Shown here: positions 51,723 through 59,948 of the stretch, piece by piece | How the letters are laid out: every line of letters starts with the position of its first letter | How positions within the stretch are numbered: position 1 is the first letter of the stretch | Source: Bin18 sp965242795 | GTDB lineage: Bacteria; Desulfobacterota; Binatia; Bin18 | Direction: 5' to 3' | DNA length: 64,000 nucleotides | Assembly (NCBI GenBank): GCA_965242795.1 | Contig: OZ251505.1 | Location: 1,426,001-1,490,000, forward strand | Program-made: the position numbers and the translations under genes | The notes under the pieces: generated by a model | Told to the model about the DNA's origin: nothing | Seen by the model: the letters and a program-made list of their open reading frames with translations, nothing else | Databases searched by the model: none

Positions 51723-52856
51723 ATGCCGCGCGTGGTGACTAAGTCGCAGAGCGGCCCCTTCACCCGTGGGCGCGACCGCCGGCGGGAACTCGCGGCCGGC
51801 GACGTGTACACCCGCGCCGACGTGTCCATTCACTTCGATCACGCCGAAAAGCTGTACGACCGCTGGCCCACGCCGACCTGCATCGTCTCCGACGGTCCGT
51901 ACGGCGTGGGCGGCTTCCCCGGTGACAGCCACGCCGCGGAGACCCTCGCCGAACGCTACCGGCCGCACGTGGAAGCGTGGGCGGCCCGGGCGACGCCCCA
52001 GACCACGCTGTGGTTCTGGAATACCGAAGTCGGCTGGGCCAACGTGCATCCCGTCCTGGTCGCCAACGGCTGGGAATACCGCGCGTGCAGCATCTGGGAC
52101 AAAGGGCTCGGCCACGTTGCGGGCAATGCCAACACCCGAACGTTGCGGAAATTTCCCGTCGTCACCGAGGTGTGCGTGCATTACGTTCGGGCCGCCACGT
52201 TTCGGGTGAACGGCGAGACGTTGACTATGCAGGACTGGCTGCGCCACGAGTGGAAACGCAGCGGGCTGCCGTTGCGGCTGGCCAACGAGGCGTGCGGCGT
52301 CCTGAACGCGGCGACCCGCAAATATCTGGCCGCGGACCATCTCTGGTACTACCCGCCGGTAGAGGCGTTCGTGAAACTGGCCCGTTACGCCAACGTGCAC
52401 GGCGACCCCGCGGGACGGCCCTACTTCAGCACCGACGGCAAACGTCCCCTGTCCGGCGACGAGTGGGCCAAGCTGCGCGCCAAGTTCCGGTGCGACGTCG
52501 GCGTGACGAACGTATGGCGCAAACCGCAGGTGGGTGGTGCCGAGCGCATTCAGGGCTTCCGCAAGGACATGCGCTACAAGTTCAGCAGCCTGCACGGCAG
52601 CCAGAAGCCGCTGGAATTCATGGACCTGACGATCCGCGCCTCCACGGACGAAGAGGATGTCGTGTGGGAGCCGTTCGGCGGGCTGTGTCCGGGCGCCGTC
52701 GTGTCTTATCGTTCCGGGAGGCGTTATCACGGCGCGGAGATCATCCCGGAATTCTACGCCGCCGCGGTCGAGAGGTTGGCAGCAGCATGTCGCACGATAC
52801 GAACGGACGAACCCATTCCGGCACTTCAAGAAAGGCCGGTACACGTTGAGCACTAA
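51723..52856 (+). CDS. Site-specific DNA methyltransferase (beta-class, solitary)
   Basis: A 377-residue DNA MTase. The catalytic motif IV appears as SDGPYG (D-G-PY form of DPPY), near residue 58; a target recognition region of about 200 residues follows; SAM motif I comes late as VVWEPFGGLCPG after GSQKPLEFMDLTIRAS. This motif order (IV, TRD, I) is the beta class of amino-methyltransferases (N6-adenine or N4-cytosine). No restriction endonuclease lies next to it: the gene upstream is an LLM oxidoreductase and a palindrome plus thiolase gene are downstream. It may therefore be an orphan regulatory or protective methylase. Confidence 0.85.
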   Translation: MPRVVTKSQSGPFTRGRDRRRELAAGDVYTRADVSIHFDHAEKLYDRWPTPTCIVSDGPYGVGGFPGDSHAAETLAERYRPHVEAWAARATPQTTLWFWNTEVGWANVHPVLVANGWEYRACSIWDKGLGHVAGNANTRTLRKFPVVTEVCVHYVRAATFRVNGETLTMQDWLRHEWKRSGLPLRLANEACGVLNAATRKYLAADHLWYYPPVEAFVKLARYANVHGDPAGRPYFSTDGKRPLSGDEWAKLRAKFRCDVGVTNVWRKPQVGGAERIQGFRKDMRYKFSSLHGSQKPLEFMDLTIRASTDEEDVVWEPFGGLCPGAVVSYRSGRRYHGAEIIPEFYAAAVERLAAACRTIRTDEPIPALQERPVHVEH

Positions 52857-52905
52857 GACCGGGAGATAAGGACAGGGCCAGAAAGACCCCCGCTCTGCTT
52901 TCCCC

Positions 52906-52964
52906 CCTGGGAACGCGGGCCTCCGGCCCGCACCCGAAGCGGGCGAGACGCCCGCGTTCCCAGG
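52906..52964. repeat. 15-bp inverted repeat between convergent genes (GCGGGC family)
   Basis: CCTGGGAACGCGGGC at 52906-52920 is the perfect reverse complement of 52950-52964, with inner GGCCTCCGGCC-type symmetry in the loop. It is a longer relative of the palindrome in the aspartyl protease gene. It separates the convergent DNA methyltransferase and thiolase genes and could serve as a bidirectional terminator. Confidence 0.75.
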
Positions 52965-53009
52965 ATCAACCGCCGATTCCGTAAGTCCCGATACCCGTTT
53001 TTTCAGGTT

Positions 53010-54185
53010 CTACAGCACCTCGAACAGGCCGGCGACGCCCATGCCGCCGCCCACGCACATCGTCACCACCACGTTCTTGGCCCTGCGGCGTTTGCCCTCG
53101 CGCAGGATGTGGCCGACTTGGCGCGCCCCGGTCATGCCGTACGGATGGCCGATAGAAATCGACCCGCCGTTCACGTTGTAGTTCTCCATCGGAATGCCCA
53201 GCCGGTCGCGGCAATATACGGTCTGCACCGCGAAGGCTTCGTTGAGTTCCCACAGGTCCACGTCGTCCAGCGTCAGCCCGTGGCGTTCCAACAGCTTGGG
53301 AATCGCGAAGACCGGCCCGATGCCCATCTCGTCCGGCTCGCACCCCGCGGCCACCAGCCCCTTGTAGCGGCCCAGCGGCTCCAACCCCCGCTTCTCGGCC
53401 ACCGTGGCTTCCATCAGCACGACCGCGGCCGCGCCGTCCGACAACTGGCTGGAATTGCCCGCGGTGATGGACCCGTCCGTGACCGAGGGCAGCGCCGCCA
53501 GCGCATCGAGATTCGTCGAGGGCCGGTTGCCCTCGTCCCGCGACAGGGTCACGTCTTTCTGGCTCACCTCGCCCGTCTCCTTGTCGGTCACGTCCATGAC
53601 GGTCGTGATCGGCACGATCTCGTCGTCGAAGCAGCCCCCGGCTTGGCCCGCCGCGGTGCGCTGCTGGCTCGCCAAGGCATATTCGTCCTGCGACTCGCGC
53701 GAGACCTTGTAGCGTTGGGCGACGATCTCGGCCGTCTTCAGCATCGGAAAATAGATTTCGGGCTTGTTGTCCATCAGCCAGCCGTCCACGAAGTGCTTGG
53801 TGTTCAGATTGTTCTGGACCAGGCTGATCGACTCCACCCCGCCGGCGACCATCACCTCGGCCCCGTCCACGATGATCCGGTTGGCCGCGGTGCCGATGGC
53901 CTGCAAACCGGACGAACAGTAGCGGTTGATGGTCATGCCCGACGTGGTGACCGGCAGCCCGGCCTTCACTGCGGCGGTCCGCGCGACGTTGTGGCCGGTG
54001 GACCCTTCGGGCAGGCCACAGCCGAACACCACGTCTTCCACTTCCGCGGGGTCCGCTCCGGCACGTTCGACCGCGTGCTTGATGACGTGCGCGCCCAGCG
54101 TGGCCCCGCTGGTCTTGTTCAGGCTGCCCCGAAATGCCTTGCCGATCCCGGTGCGGGCGGATGAAACGACGACGGCTTCTCTCAT
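53010..54185 (-). CDS. Acetyl-CoA C-acyltransferase (thiolase)
   Basis: A 391-residue thiolase. The acylated Cys lies in INRYCSSGLQAIGTAA, the C-terminal His in HPYGMTGARQVGHIL and the second Cys in VVTMCVGGGMGVAGLFE. It begins MREAVVVSSARTGIGKAFRG. ATG at 54185 follows AAAGGAGG. The enzyme would split or form 3-ketoacyl-CoA, working with acyl-CoA dehydrogenases and enoyl-CoA hydratase present in the window. It is monocistronic. The family also includes biosynthetic acetoacetyl-CoA thiolases, so the direction is not known. Confidence 0.93.
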   Translation of the reverse strand: MREAVVVSSARTGIGKAFRGSLNKTSGATLGAHVIKHAVERAGADPAEVEDVVFGCGLPEGSTGHNVARTAAVKAGLPVTTSGMTINRYCSSGLQAIGTAANRIIVDGAEVMVAGGVESISLVQNNLNTKHFVDGWLMDNKPEIYFPMLKTAEIVAQRYKVSRESQDEYALASQQRTAAGQAGGCFDDEIVPITTVMDVTDKETGEVSQKDVTLSRDEGNRPSTNLDALAALPSVTDGSITAGNSSQLSDGAAAVVLMEATVAEKRGLEPLGRYKGLVAAGCEPDEMGIGPVFAIPKLLERHGLTLDDVDLWELNEAFAVQTVYCRDRLGIPMENYNVNGGSISIGHPYGMTGARQVGHILREGKRRRAKNVVVTMCVGGGMGVAGLFEVL

Positions 54186-54451
54186 GGTTCCGGCCTCCTT
54201 TACGATGCTGCGTTCAGGGTTGCGGTCAGGTTCGGGCGACCCTATCGCAGGCGCACCGAGCCGCCAACCGGGCGGATGATGAGGCAGTGTCATAAGCCCC
54301 TCTGACAAGGGGATTGGGGGGTTCCCCCCTTCCCCCACCAGGCAACCACCCTTCGACCTTTCGACCGGCTCAGGGACCACATGGGGCCCCTACGTTCAGA
54401 TACAAACGAGTGAGACGGAAAGATGCGGCAGGCCCCTATCCGCCGGCGTCT
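54186..54451. repeat. Intergenic region with TTCGAC...GGCTCAGGGACC element
   Basis: A 266-bp gap. CCCTTCGACCTTTCGACCGG then CTCAGGGACC at 54350-54378 is a partial copy of the dispersed element. A GGGGTTCCCCCCTTCCCCC stretch lies at about 54317. No gene is seen. Confidence 0.5.
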
Positions 54452-55657
54452 TCACAGGAGTTGCGACAGCAAGGTCCGCGCGGGAACGATCAGCGGAGCC
54501 CCGGGTTTGGCGAAGCAATCGGCATCGACATACGCGGCGTCCACCACGACCTGAAACGCGAACGGGGCGCCGACTTGCTCCTGATACCGTTGCAGCGCCG
54601 GGCTCATGGCGGTGTCCTGGTGTTTCGCTTCGACGAGAAACCAGGGTTTGCGGTCCCGGACCACCACGAAATCGACCTCCCGCTTCTCCTTGTCGCGCAG
54701 ATAACCCAACACGAAGGCGCCCAATCCCATGTCGTTCCAGCCTTCGACCGCTTTCAGCAAATGACAGGCGACGAAGGTCTCGGCGCGTTGACCTTCGTCT
54801 TCGACGGCCGCCCAATCGCGCACGTACCACTTCGGCTCTTTGCGCAAGGAGCGCGCAACGTTCCTGAACCAGGGCCGGACGACGAAGCCCAGATGCAGAT
54901 CGCACAGCGCGGCCACCCAACGGCGAATCGTATCCGCGGACACGCGCACGTGCGCGGCGAGATTTCCATACACGAGTTGCTGTGCCGAGCGCGTGGATAA
55001 CAGCCGGACCAGGACGCCTAGTTGGTCGAGCTGCTGGACCTGCGTCAGGTCGCGCACGTCTTCCCGGACCAACTGTTCGAGGCGCAACGACTGCCAGCGG
55101 CGGCTGAAACGCGGGGTGCGTTTGAGGAACGGCTCCGGGTAGCCGCCATGATTCCAGAGGGCATCGAAATCGCCGTCATCGACCGGCCGCGGTGGACGAA
55201 CGATTCGCCCCTGGTCCGGAAGTTCCTGCGTCAGGGCTTCGGCAACGGAAAACGGGTGCATCCGATAGGGAAAGTACCGTCCCATCAGACTGTCGCCGCC
55301 TCGGCGATAGATGGTCATGCGGCTGCTCCCCGTCACCGCGACCCGGATGCGGTCCCCATACGTGTCGAAGAAGCCTTTCAGGAATTGCTTCCAACGCGGA
55401 AATTTGTGCAGTTCGTCGAAGAGGACGACGGGGACGGTCTTCGTCAGCCGGTCGAGTCCGAGCCGCGCAACGATCTGTGCGGGACCGGCAAGAATGCTCT
55501 CCCGGTCGTCGAGGTCGTCCCAGTTGAGGTAGACGTCGGCGTGTTGCCGGCAAGTCGTCGTCTTGCCGACTTGGCGCGGACCGCTGACGAACGCCATCTG
55601 CCGGTGGTTCGCCAGATGTTCCGCCAGCAGCGAATCGTAGATGCGGGGCGTCGGCAT
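54452..55657 (-). CDS. AAA-type ATPase with DUF4143 domain (second copy)
   Basis: A 401-residue ATPase/DUF4143 protein. Walker A is SGPRQVGKTT (about 25-34), Walker B VPVVLFDELHKFPRW, and the C-terminal nuclease-like core is REVDFVVVRDRKPWFLVEAK with the E-x-K pair. It is only distantly related to the one at 5837-7069, with different spacing and a shorter WH region. It lies between repeat-rich gaps and 1 kb from McrBC. The role is unknown; such ATPases are frequent in mobile and defence-rich DNA. ATG at 55657 starts with MPTPRIYDSLL. Confidence 0.88.
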   Translation of the reverse strand: MPTPRIYDSLLAEHLANHRQMAFVSGPRQVGKTTTCRQHADVYLNWDDLDDRESILAGPAQIVARLGLDRLTKTVPVVLFDELHKFPRWKQFLKGFFDTYGDRIRVAVTGSSRMTIYRRGGDSLMGRYFPYRMHPFSVAEALTQELPDQGRIVRPPRPVDDGDFDALWNHGGYPEPFLKRTPRFSRRWQSLRLEQLVREDVRDLTQVQQLDQLGVLVRLLSTRSAQQLVYGNLAAHVRVSADTIRRWVAALCDLHLGFVVRPWFRNVARSLRKEPKWYVRDWAAVEDEGQRAETFVACHLLKAVEGWNDMGLGAFVLGYLRDKEKREVDFVVVRDRKPWFLVEAKHQDTAMSPALQRYQEQVGAPFAFQVVVDAAYVDADCFAKPGAPLIVPARTLLSQLL

Positions 55658-56078
55658 GTCCGACCATTCTCGACATCATCGTAAAATAGTCAAGACCATT
55701 CGACGATCCATCATATTTTGGTCGGATTATTTTCCACCTCTCCGATCATTTGCCTTGAGAACTCCATACTTGAAGATCCGAGCCGGTCGTCATTCCCGCG
55801 CAAGCGGGAATTCAGAGGATGGATCCCGGCTTCCGGGGGGGCGCCCCCCACTCGTCGCCCCGACGAAAGCCGGGGTCTAGGGGAAAGGTGTCCTCTGGAT
55901 TCCGGCTTTCGCCGGAATGACGAAGGGGGCCGGAATGCCGAGCGAGGCCGGACGGGGGCGGGGAGATGAAGGGGTACGACGAGGAAAAGCAGTTTGTGGG
56001 ACCGTCTTGTATATAATTCCGTTTCCTTGACATTCCGCCGCGTCTTGGAAATGACAGGCAGAAAGAAAGGAGCCCCCG
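55658..56078. repeat. Intergenic region with ATTCCCGCG palindromes
   Basis: A 420-bp gap. ATTCCCGCGCAAGCGGGAAT lies at 55792-55811 and ATTCCGGCTTTCGCCGGAAT at 55899-55918, both of the GTCATTCC...GGAAT family, in an inverted arrangement about 90 bp apart. AAAGGAG upstream of 56079 is the ribosome site. No gene is seen. Confidence 0.6.
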
Positions 56079-56732
56079 ATGATCGAAGTGTATGACTTGG
56101 CCGGCGCCGACGACCGGCGCTTCAGCCCTTTCTGCGCCCGTACGAAGGCGGCCCTGCGTCACAAGGGCCTGGACTATTCCACCGTTCCGATCCGTTTCTG
56201 CGACAAGGACAAGCTGGCGTTCTCCGAACAGGAGAGCGTGCCGGTCATCGTGGACGACGGCCGCGTCGTGGCGGACTCATGGAAGATCGCCGAATATCTG
56301 GAGGACCGCTCCCCCGACCCAGCCCTGTTCCCCGGACCCGGCATGAAGGAAGCCTGCCGCTTCTTCACGATGTACGTCGATCGGACCCTCCACCCGGCCC
56401 TGTTTCCGGTCGTCGTCTATGACATCTTCGAGAAGATCGAGCCGGTGGATCGCGCCTACTTCCGCGAAAGCCGCGAGGCGCGGTTGGGCGCCAGCCTGGA
56501 GGACATCGCCGCCCGGCGCGACGAACTCCGCCCGCGGCTCCAATCCGTGTTGTCCGACCTGGAGGCGGTCGCCCTCGGCCACGAGTACCTGTTCGAGGTG
56601 CTGACCTACGCCGACCTATGCCTGTTCGGCACCTTCACCTGGGTGACGCGCGTCAGCGACGAGCCCCTCTTCGACGCTGCGCCGTCCTTGGCTGCGTGGT
56701 GGGAGCGGATGCAGGCACGCTTCAGTGTATGA
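56079..56732 (+). CDS. Glutathione S-transferase family protein
   Basis: A 217-residue GST-fold protein. The N-terminal thioredoxin-like half includes RRFSPFCARTKAALRHKGLDY, VPVIVDDG (the cis-Pro loop) and VADSWKIAEYLED (the glutathione gamma-glutamyl site). The all-helical half ends LAAWWERMQARFSV. SPFCART puts a Ser/Cys near the position of the catalytic residue in bacterial GSTs. It is convergent with mcrC, overlapping its end by 11 bp. The substrate is unknown; ring-opening or isomerase roles are possible. Confidence 0.88.
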   Translation: MIEVYDLAGADDRRFSPFCARTKAALRHKGLDYSTVPIRFCDKDKLAFSEQESVPVIVDDGRVVADSWKIAEYLEDRSPDPALFPGPGMKEACRFFTMYVDRTLHPALFPVVVYDIFEKIEPVDRAYFRESREARLGASLEDIAARRDELRPRLQSVLSDLEAVALGHEYLFEVLTYADLCLFGTFTWVTRVSDEPLFDAAPSLAAWWERMQARFSV

Positions 56733-57768
56733 AAGCCAACATATCCGCGTGAATGTCTCGCCAGTCCTGGGCAAGATCGATTCCACGTACCCGGATGGGG
56801 AACCCTTCCAAGCAAACGTCCACAGCCACGGGCTCGTCAATCATTGGGTAGAGAAGGATTCCTTCGTGTTTAGGTCCCGGCACCGTGGCTTCACGGTTTC
56901 GGAGATACGCCAGAAGTTGGTACAGGTGTTCTGACCGGAGTTTCTTGGCTCCGTAGCGGGAGGTGAAAGCACCATCCGAATAATACTTGCAGTCCAGAAT
57001 GATGCGTCGTCGCTGGTTCTTCGAGTCCAGAAGTACGTCACCCTCCATCCCTGGGATCACACGGCGATGATGTTCAGCCGTATCTGTATCGTCCCACTTG
57101 ATACCACGGCCCTGATGATTGACCGAGAATTCGTCTTGTTCGTGTCGATAGAATGCGATGGCGAAATCTTCAAACAGCTTGAACATTCGGGCATCGTCTC
57201 TGCGAAAATCCAGAAATTTCGCTTGCCCTGGATCTTCCTCGACGAATAAGCAATCGGAGATAAGCTGGCAAATCGACATCAGAAAAAGATAGACGTGGCG
57301 GTTGCGGTCGAGTTGGACTTGGCTGAACACCCGGCGGTTCAGCCGCACGAGGCTGATTCCTTCAAGCTTTCGATACGCCGTTCTGATCTCCGTCCGGACT
57401 GCGTTGTCCATGTCCGGGAGCTTCAAGATGTTGGCAAGCGTGGAACGCAGAATGCGGTTGTGCAGCACGTCGTAGGACAGTTCCTCGAACTCGCAGGCCG
57501 CCCGTCCGCGAGAACGCAACGCCCGCTTCGCTATCTCGCACACTAAAAGTTTGCCACGGAGGCCCGCGAGATCTTCTTGGACTTCCCGGTAGCCGCGGTC
57601 GATTCCCCCTCGAAGCAACCGGAAGGTCCCCATTGCGAGGACCTTGCCGAGCAAGTGATGTGCCTCTCTCAGGCCGGTAAGCTCGCCTAGCCGGACAACG
57701 TCCGTCTCCTTGATGTGCCCCCACGCATAGCACAACAAGTAGTAGATATTGGTTATGGGTATGGTCAC
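56722..57768 (-). CDS. mcrC: McrC, 5-methylcytosine-specific restriction nuclease subunit
   Basis: A 348-residue McrC, the nuclease partner of McrB in the McrBC system that cuts modified DNA. It opens MTIPITNIYYLLCYAWGHI, with LLRGGIDRGY and the PD-(D/E)XK nuclease core GMEGDVLLDSKNQRRRIILD followed by CKYY; the D and the D-x-K pair are present. The ATG overlaps the McrB stop by 4 nt (ATGA). Length and motifs are intact. Its ability to act depends on McrB, which is split here. Confidence 0.93.
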   Translation of the reverse strand: MTIPITNIYYLLCYAWGHIKETDVVRLGELTGLREAHHLLGKVLAMGTFRLLRGGIDRGYREVQEDLAGLRGKLLVCEIAKRALRSRGRAACEFEELSYDVLHNRILRSTLANILKLPDMDNAVRTEIRTAYRKLEGISLVRLNRRVFSQVQLDRNRHVYLFLMSICQLISDCLFVEEDPGQAKFLDFRRDDARMFKLFEDFAIAFYRHEQDEFSVNHQGRGIKWDDTDTAEHHRRVIPGMEGDVLLDSKNQRRRIILDCKYYSDGAFTSRYGAKKLRSEHLYQLLAYLRNREATVPGPKHEGILLYPMIDEPVAVDVCLEGFPIRVRGIDLAQDWRDIHADMLAFIH

Positions 57769-58559
57769 TGCCGCAGCTTCTTCAGCAGTTCATCGACCTG
57801 ATCGGGCCGGTCGAACCAGTATTCGCGCAGGAGCGGCTCGATCTGCGTACTGACAATGGTGTCGAACCAATTTTCGTCAGCCGAATCTTCATCGTCGGGA
57901 ACGAAGTAGCTGTGTCCGATCTCGAAGCCCGGCCCAAGGTCTTTATCTTCTCGGATTTTCTCGTTGATTTCTGACATGGTCTTTTCAATACGGTCAACGA
58001 GATGTTTTTCGACTTCCGCTGCAAGGAGATACTCCCTGAACTCCTTGCTGCGGTACGCAGGCTGCAACTTCGCGAAGGCAAACCGGCGACGGAGCGCGTA
58101 ATCGACCATTGCAAGCGACCGGTCAGCAGTGTTCATCAAGCCAAGAATGTGCACGTTGTCAGGAACGGAGAAGCGCTCTCCGGTGGGACTGTAGGTCAAG
58201 GGGATCGTATGCTCCGATCCACGTTTGTCCGTCTCGATAAGCATGAGGAGTTCGCCGAAGATTCTGGACAGATTCCCTCTATTGATCTCGTCGATGATGA
58301 AGACGAATGGCGTGTCTGGTTGCTGTTCAGCGCGTTTGCAGAACTCAAAAAATACGCCGTTCTTTAGCGCGAAGCCTCCGCTCTCGGTCGGTCTCCAGCC
58401 CTGCACGAAATCTTCGTAGGCGTAGGATTGATGAAACTGTACCATCTCAACCGGGTTCGAGTCCTTGCGCCCGATTAGACACCACGCAATACGTCTCGCG
58501 ATGAAGGTCTTGCCGACGCCGGGTGGGCCTTGCAAAATCAGATTCTTTCGTAAGGCCAT
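57765..58559 (-). CDS. mcrB: McrB AAA+ GTPase domain (C-terminal part of split mcrB)
   Basis: A 264-residue piece with the McrB motor: Walker A LQGPPGVGKTF, Walker B FVFIIDEINRGNLSRIFGEL, sensor NTADRSLAMVDYALRRRF and arginine-finger region. It drives the nuclease by hydrolysing GTP. From ATG 58559 it lacks the short stretch DVALENIFVSHEQFRRILDS, which is still encoded just upstream in frame but has no start codon. That frame runs back to TAA 58644-58646, and beyond it into the N-terminal McrB gene. The whole would be one 475-residue McrB if the TAA were absent. Confidence 0.9.
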   Translation of the reverse strand: MALRKNLILQGPPGVGKTFIARRIAWCLIGRKDSNPVEMVQFHQSYAYEDFVQGWRPTESGGFALKNGVFFEFCKRAEQQPDTPFVFIIDEINRGNLSRIFGELLMLIETDKRGSEHTIPLTYSPTGERFSVPDNVHILGLMNTADRSLAMVDYALRRRFAFAKLQPAYRSKEFREYLLAAEVEKHLVDRIEKTMSEINEKIREDKDLGPGFEIGHSYFVPDDEDSADENWFDTIVSTQIEPLLREYWFDRPDQVDELLKKLRQ

Positions 58560-58620
58560 GGAGTCGAGGATTCGTCTGAACTGCTCGTGACTGACAAAAA
58601 TATTCTCAAGGGCTACATCG

Positions 58621-58673
58621 ATGTCATAAACCTCTGGGCCGGCTTAATTGATGTCATAAACCTCTGGGTCGGC
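58621..58673. repeat. 30-nt in-frame duplication that splits mcrB
   Basis: The 23-nt words at 58621-58643 and 58651-58673 differ at one base and repeat with a 30-nt period. Both encode PEVYDI on the minus strand. The upstream copy ends in AAT TAA, so the frame stops; the next copy continues as PEVYDIDVALENI. Removing one unit restores a continuous mcrB. Confidence 0.9.
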
Positions 58674-59192
58674 TTCCGCGGATGACGATTTTTCGTCGAT
58701 AAGTTCCAAGAGGTAGCGCGCCTTATCGGGAGAAAGACCAGTCAGGGTCTTAGCAGGGCACAATGCGGACGAAGGCAGGCCGATCGGTTGTTCACATGGA
58801 TGCCATTCGACCTGCCGAATGTGCCGATATTCTGGACGGTCAGGAGCGTATTCATAATCTCCTTTCACTTTTCCCCATCCGAGAATAGAGCTTCTTCCTT
58901 TCTTTACGATGATGACGTCCCCAATCCGAACCTCCTCTTTGAATTCCCATAGCGCGAGTGATTGGTTACTTGGGTTTGGAGCCCCTCTCATTCTTACTAG
59001 TGTTTCGTGGATCTCCTCTTGAGAATTGTATTCGTTCAGATCTCTACGAACATCGTCCCAACCGAGCGCTGCGACTTGGTTTTTCTGAAAGTCGCCCCAG
59101 AGTCGGACGCCCTCACCTGGGCTCATGAGCCACGCTTTCCTCTCTCCGAATTTTTCTCGGAACCATGCTTCGGCTTTTTTGAGTCGTCCCAT
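58644..59192 (-). CDS. EVE/PUA-like N-terminal domain of split McrB
   Basis: A 182-residue protein. The domain (KAWLMSPGEGVRLWGDFQKN, ALGWDD, GDVIIVKKGRSSILGWGKVK, RHIRQVEWHPC) is the EVE-like modified-base reader often fused to McrB, where it would select the modified DNA. It ends EADPEVYDIN. The frame, strand and spacing show that it is the 5' part of mcrB, separated by the TAA at 58644-58646. It could be made as a separate subunit. The family identification is from motif memory. Confidence 0.85.
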   Translation of the reverse strand: MGRLKKAEAWFREKFGERKAWLMSPGEGVRLWGDFQKNQVAALGWDDVRRDLNEYNSQEEIHETLVRMRGAPNPSNQSLALWEFKEEVRIGDVIIVKKGRSSILGWGKVKGDYEYAPDRPEYRHIRQVEWHPCEQPIGLPSSALCPAKTLTGLSPDKARYLLELIDEKSSSAEADPEVYDIN

Positions 59193-59215
59193 TGTTTCCC
59201 CTTCTCCTCTCTATT

Positions 59216-59941
59216 TCACCCCAACCGCACCGCCCCGTACCGCTCGTAGTATTCCACCCAAGCCCGACGCACCTCCGCCGACAGCGTCTCCTTCACCAAA
59301 CCGAAAATCTCCTGCATGGTCAGGATGGCGAAGGTCGGAATGCCCAGGTCGTGCGCCAACGCCTGCGTGGCGCTGCGCGGTTCGACCCGGTCGGCGTCGC
59401 CCAGCAACTCCTGGCGGTCCACCGCGACCAGCAGGCCGGCGATGACGTGCTCGCCCAGCAGTTTGATCTTGGCGAGCGCGTCGTATTTGGCTTGGCCGGT
59501 GGTCACCACGTCATCGACCAGCAAAATGGCGCCGCCCGCGGTGAAATGCTCCGCCCCAACGATCAGCCGGCCCGCGGTGTCGCCGCTCGTGGCCTCGCCG
59601 TGCGCCTTCTCTTCCTTGCGGTCGTACAACAGGCGAGGCGATTCGCCGGCGCGCGCGTACACCCCCTCGCAGGTCAGCGCGGCCAGCGGAATACCCTTGT
59701 AGGCCGGGCCGAAGACGTAGCCGAAGTCGCGCAGCACGCCGCGGCGCACGCCGTCCAATGCGGCTGCGGCGTAGCAGTCCTTGAGCGCGGCCAAGCTGCG
59801 GCCGTCGGTCAGCGCACCCAACGACACGAAGCTGGGGCTGCGCCGGCCGCTCTTCAGGCGGAAGAACGCGGCCGGGTCGTCGGCGATCTTCAACGCCCCG
59901 TGTCGCAGGAGCAGGTCGAGAAAGGTCCGCTTGTAGTCCAC
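59216..59941 (-). CDS. pyrE: Orotate phosphoribosyltransferase
   Basis: A 241-residue OPRTase that makes OMP from orotate and PRPP. The PRPP-binding motif is ILLVDDVVTTGQAK, and FRLKSGRRSPSFVSLGALTD, VFGPAYKGIPLAAL and LYDRKEEKAHGE are the orotate-site segments (KEEKAHGE is the flexible loop). GTG at 59941 gives the usual start just before YKRTFLDLLL. It lies 7 bp after the acyl-CoA dehydrogenase gene. It resembles the longer, eukaryote/proteobacterial type of PyrE. Confidence 0.9.
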   Translation of the reverse strand: MDYKRTFLDLLLRHGALKIADDPAAFFRLKSGRRSPSFVSLGALTDGRSLAALKDCYAAAALDGVRRGVLRDFGYVFGPAYKGIPLAALTCEGVYARAGESPRLLYDRKEEKAHGEATSGDTAGRLIVGAEHFTAGGAILLVDDVVTTGQAKYDALAKIKLLGEHVIAGLLVAVDRQELLGDADRVEPRSATQALAHDLGIPTFAILTMQEIFGLVKETLSAEVRRAWVEYYERYGAVRLG

Positions 59942-59948
59942 GGCGCGG

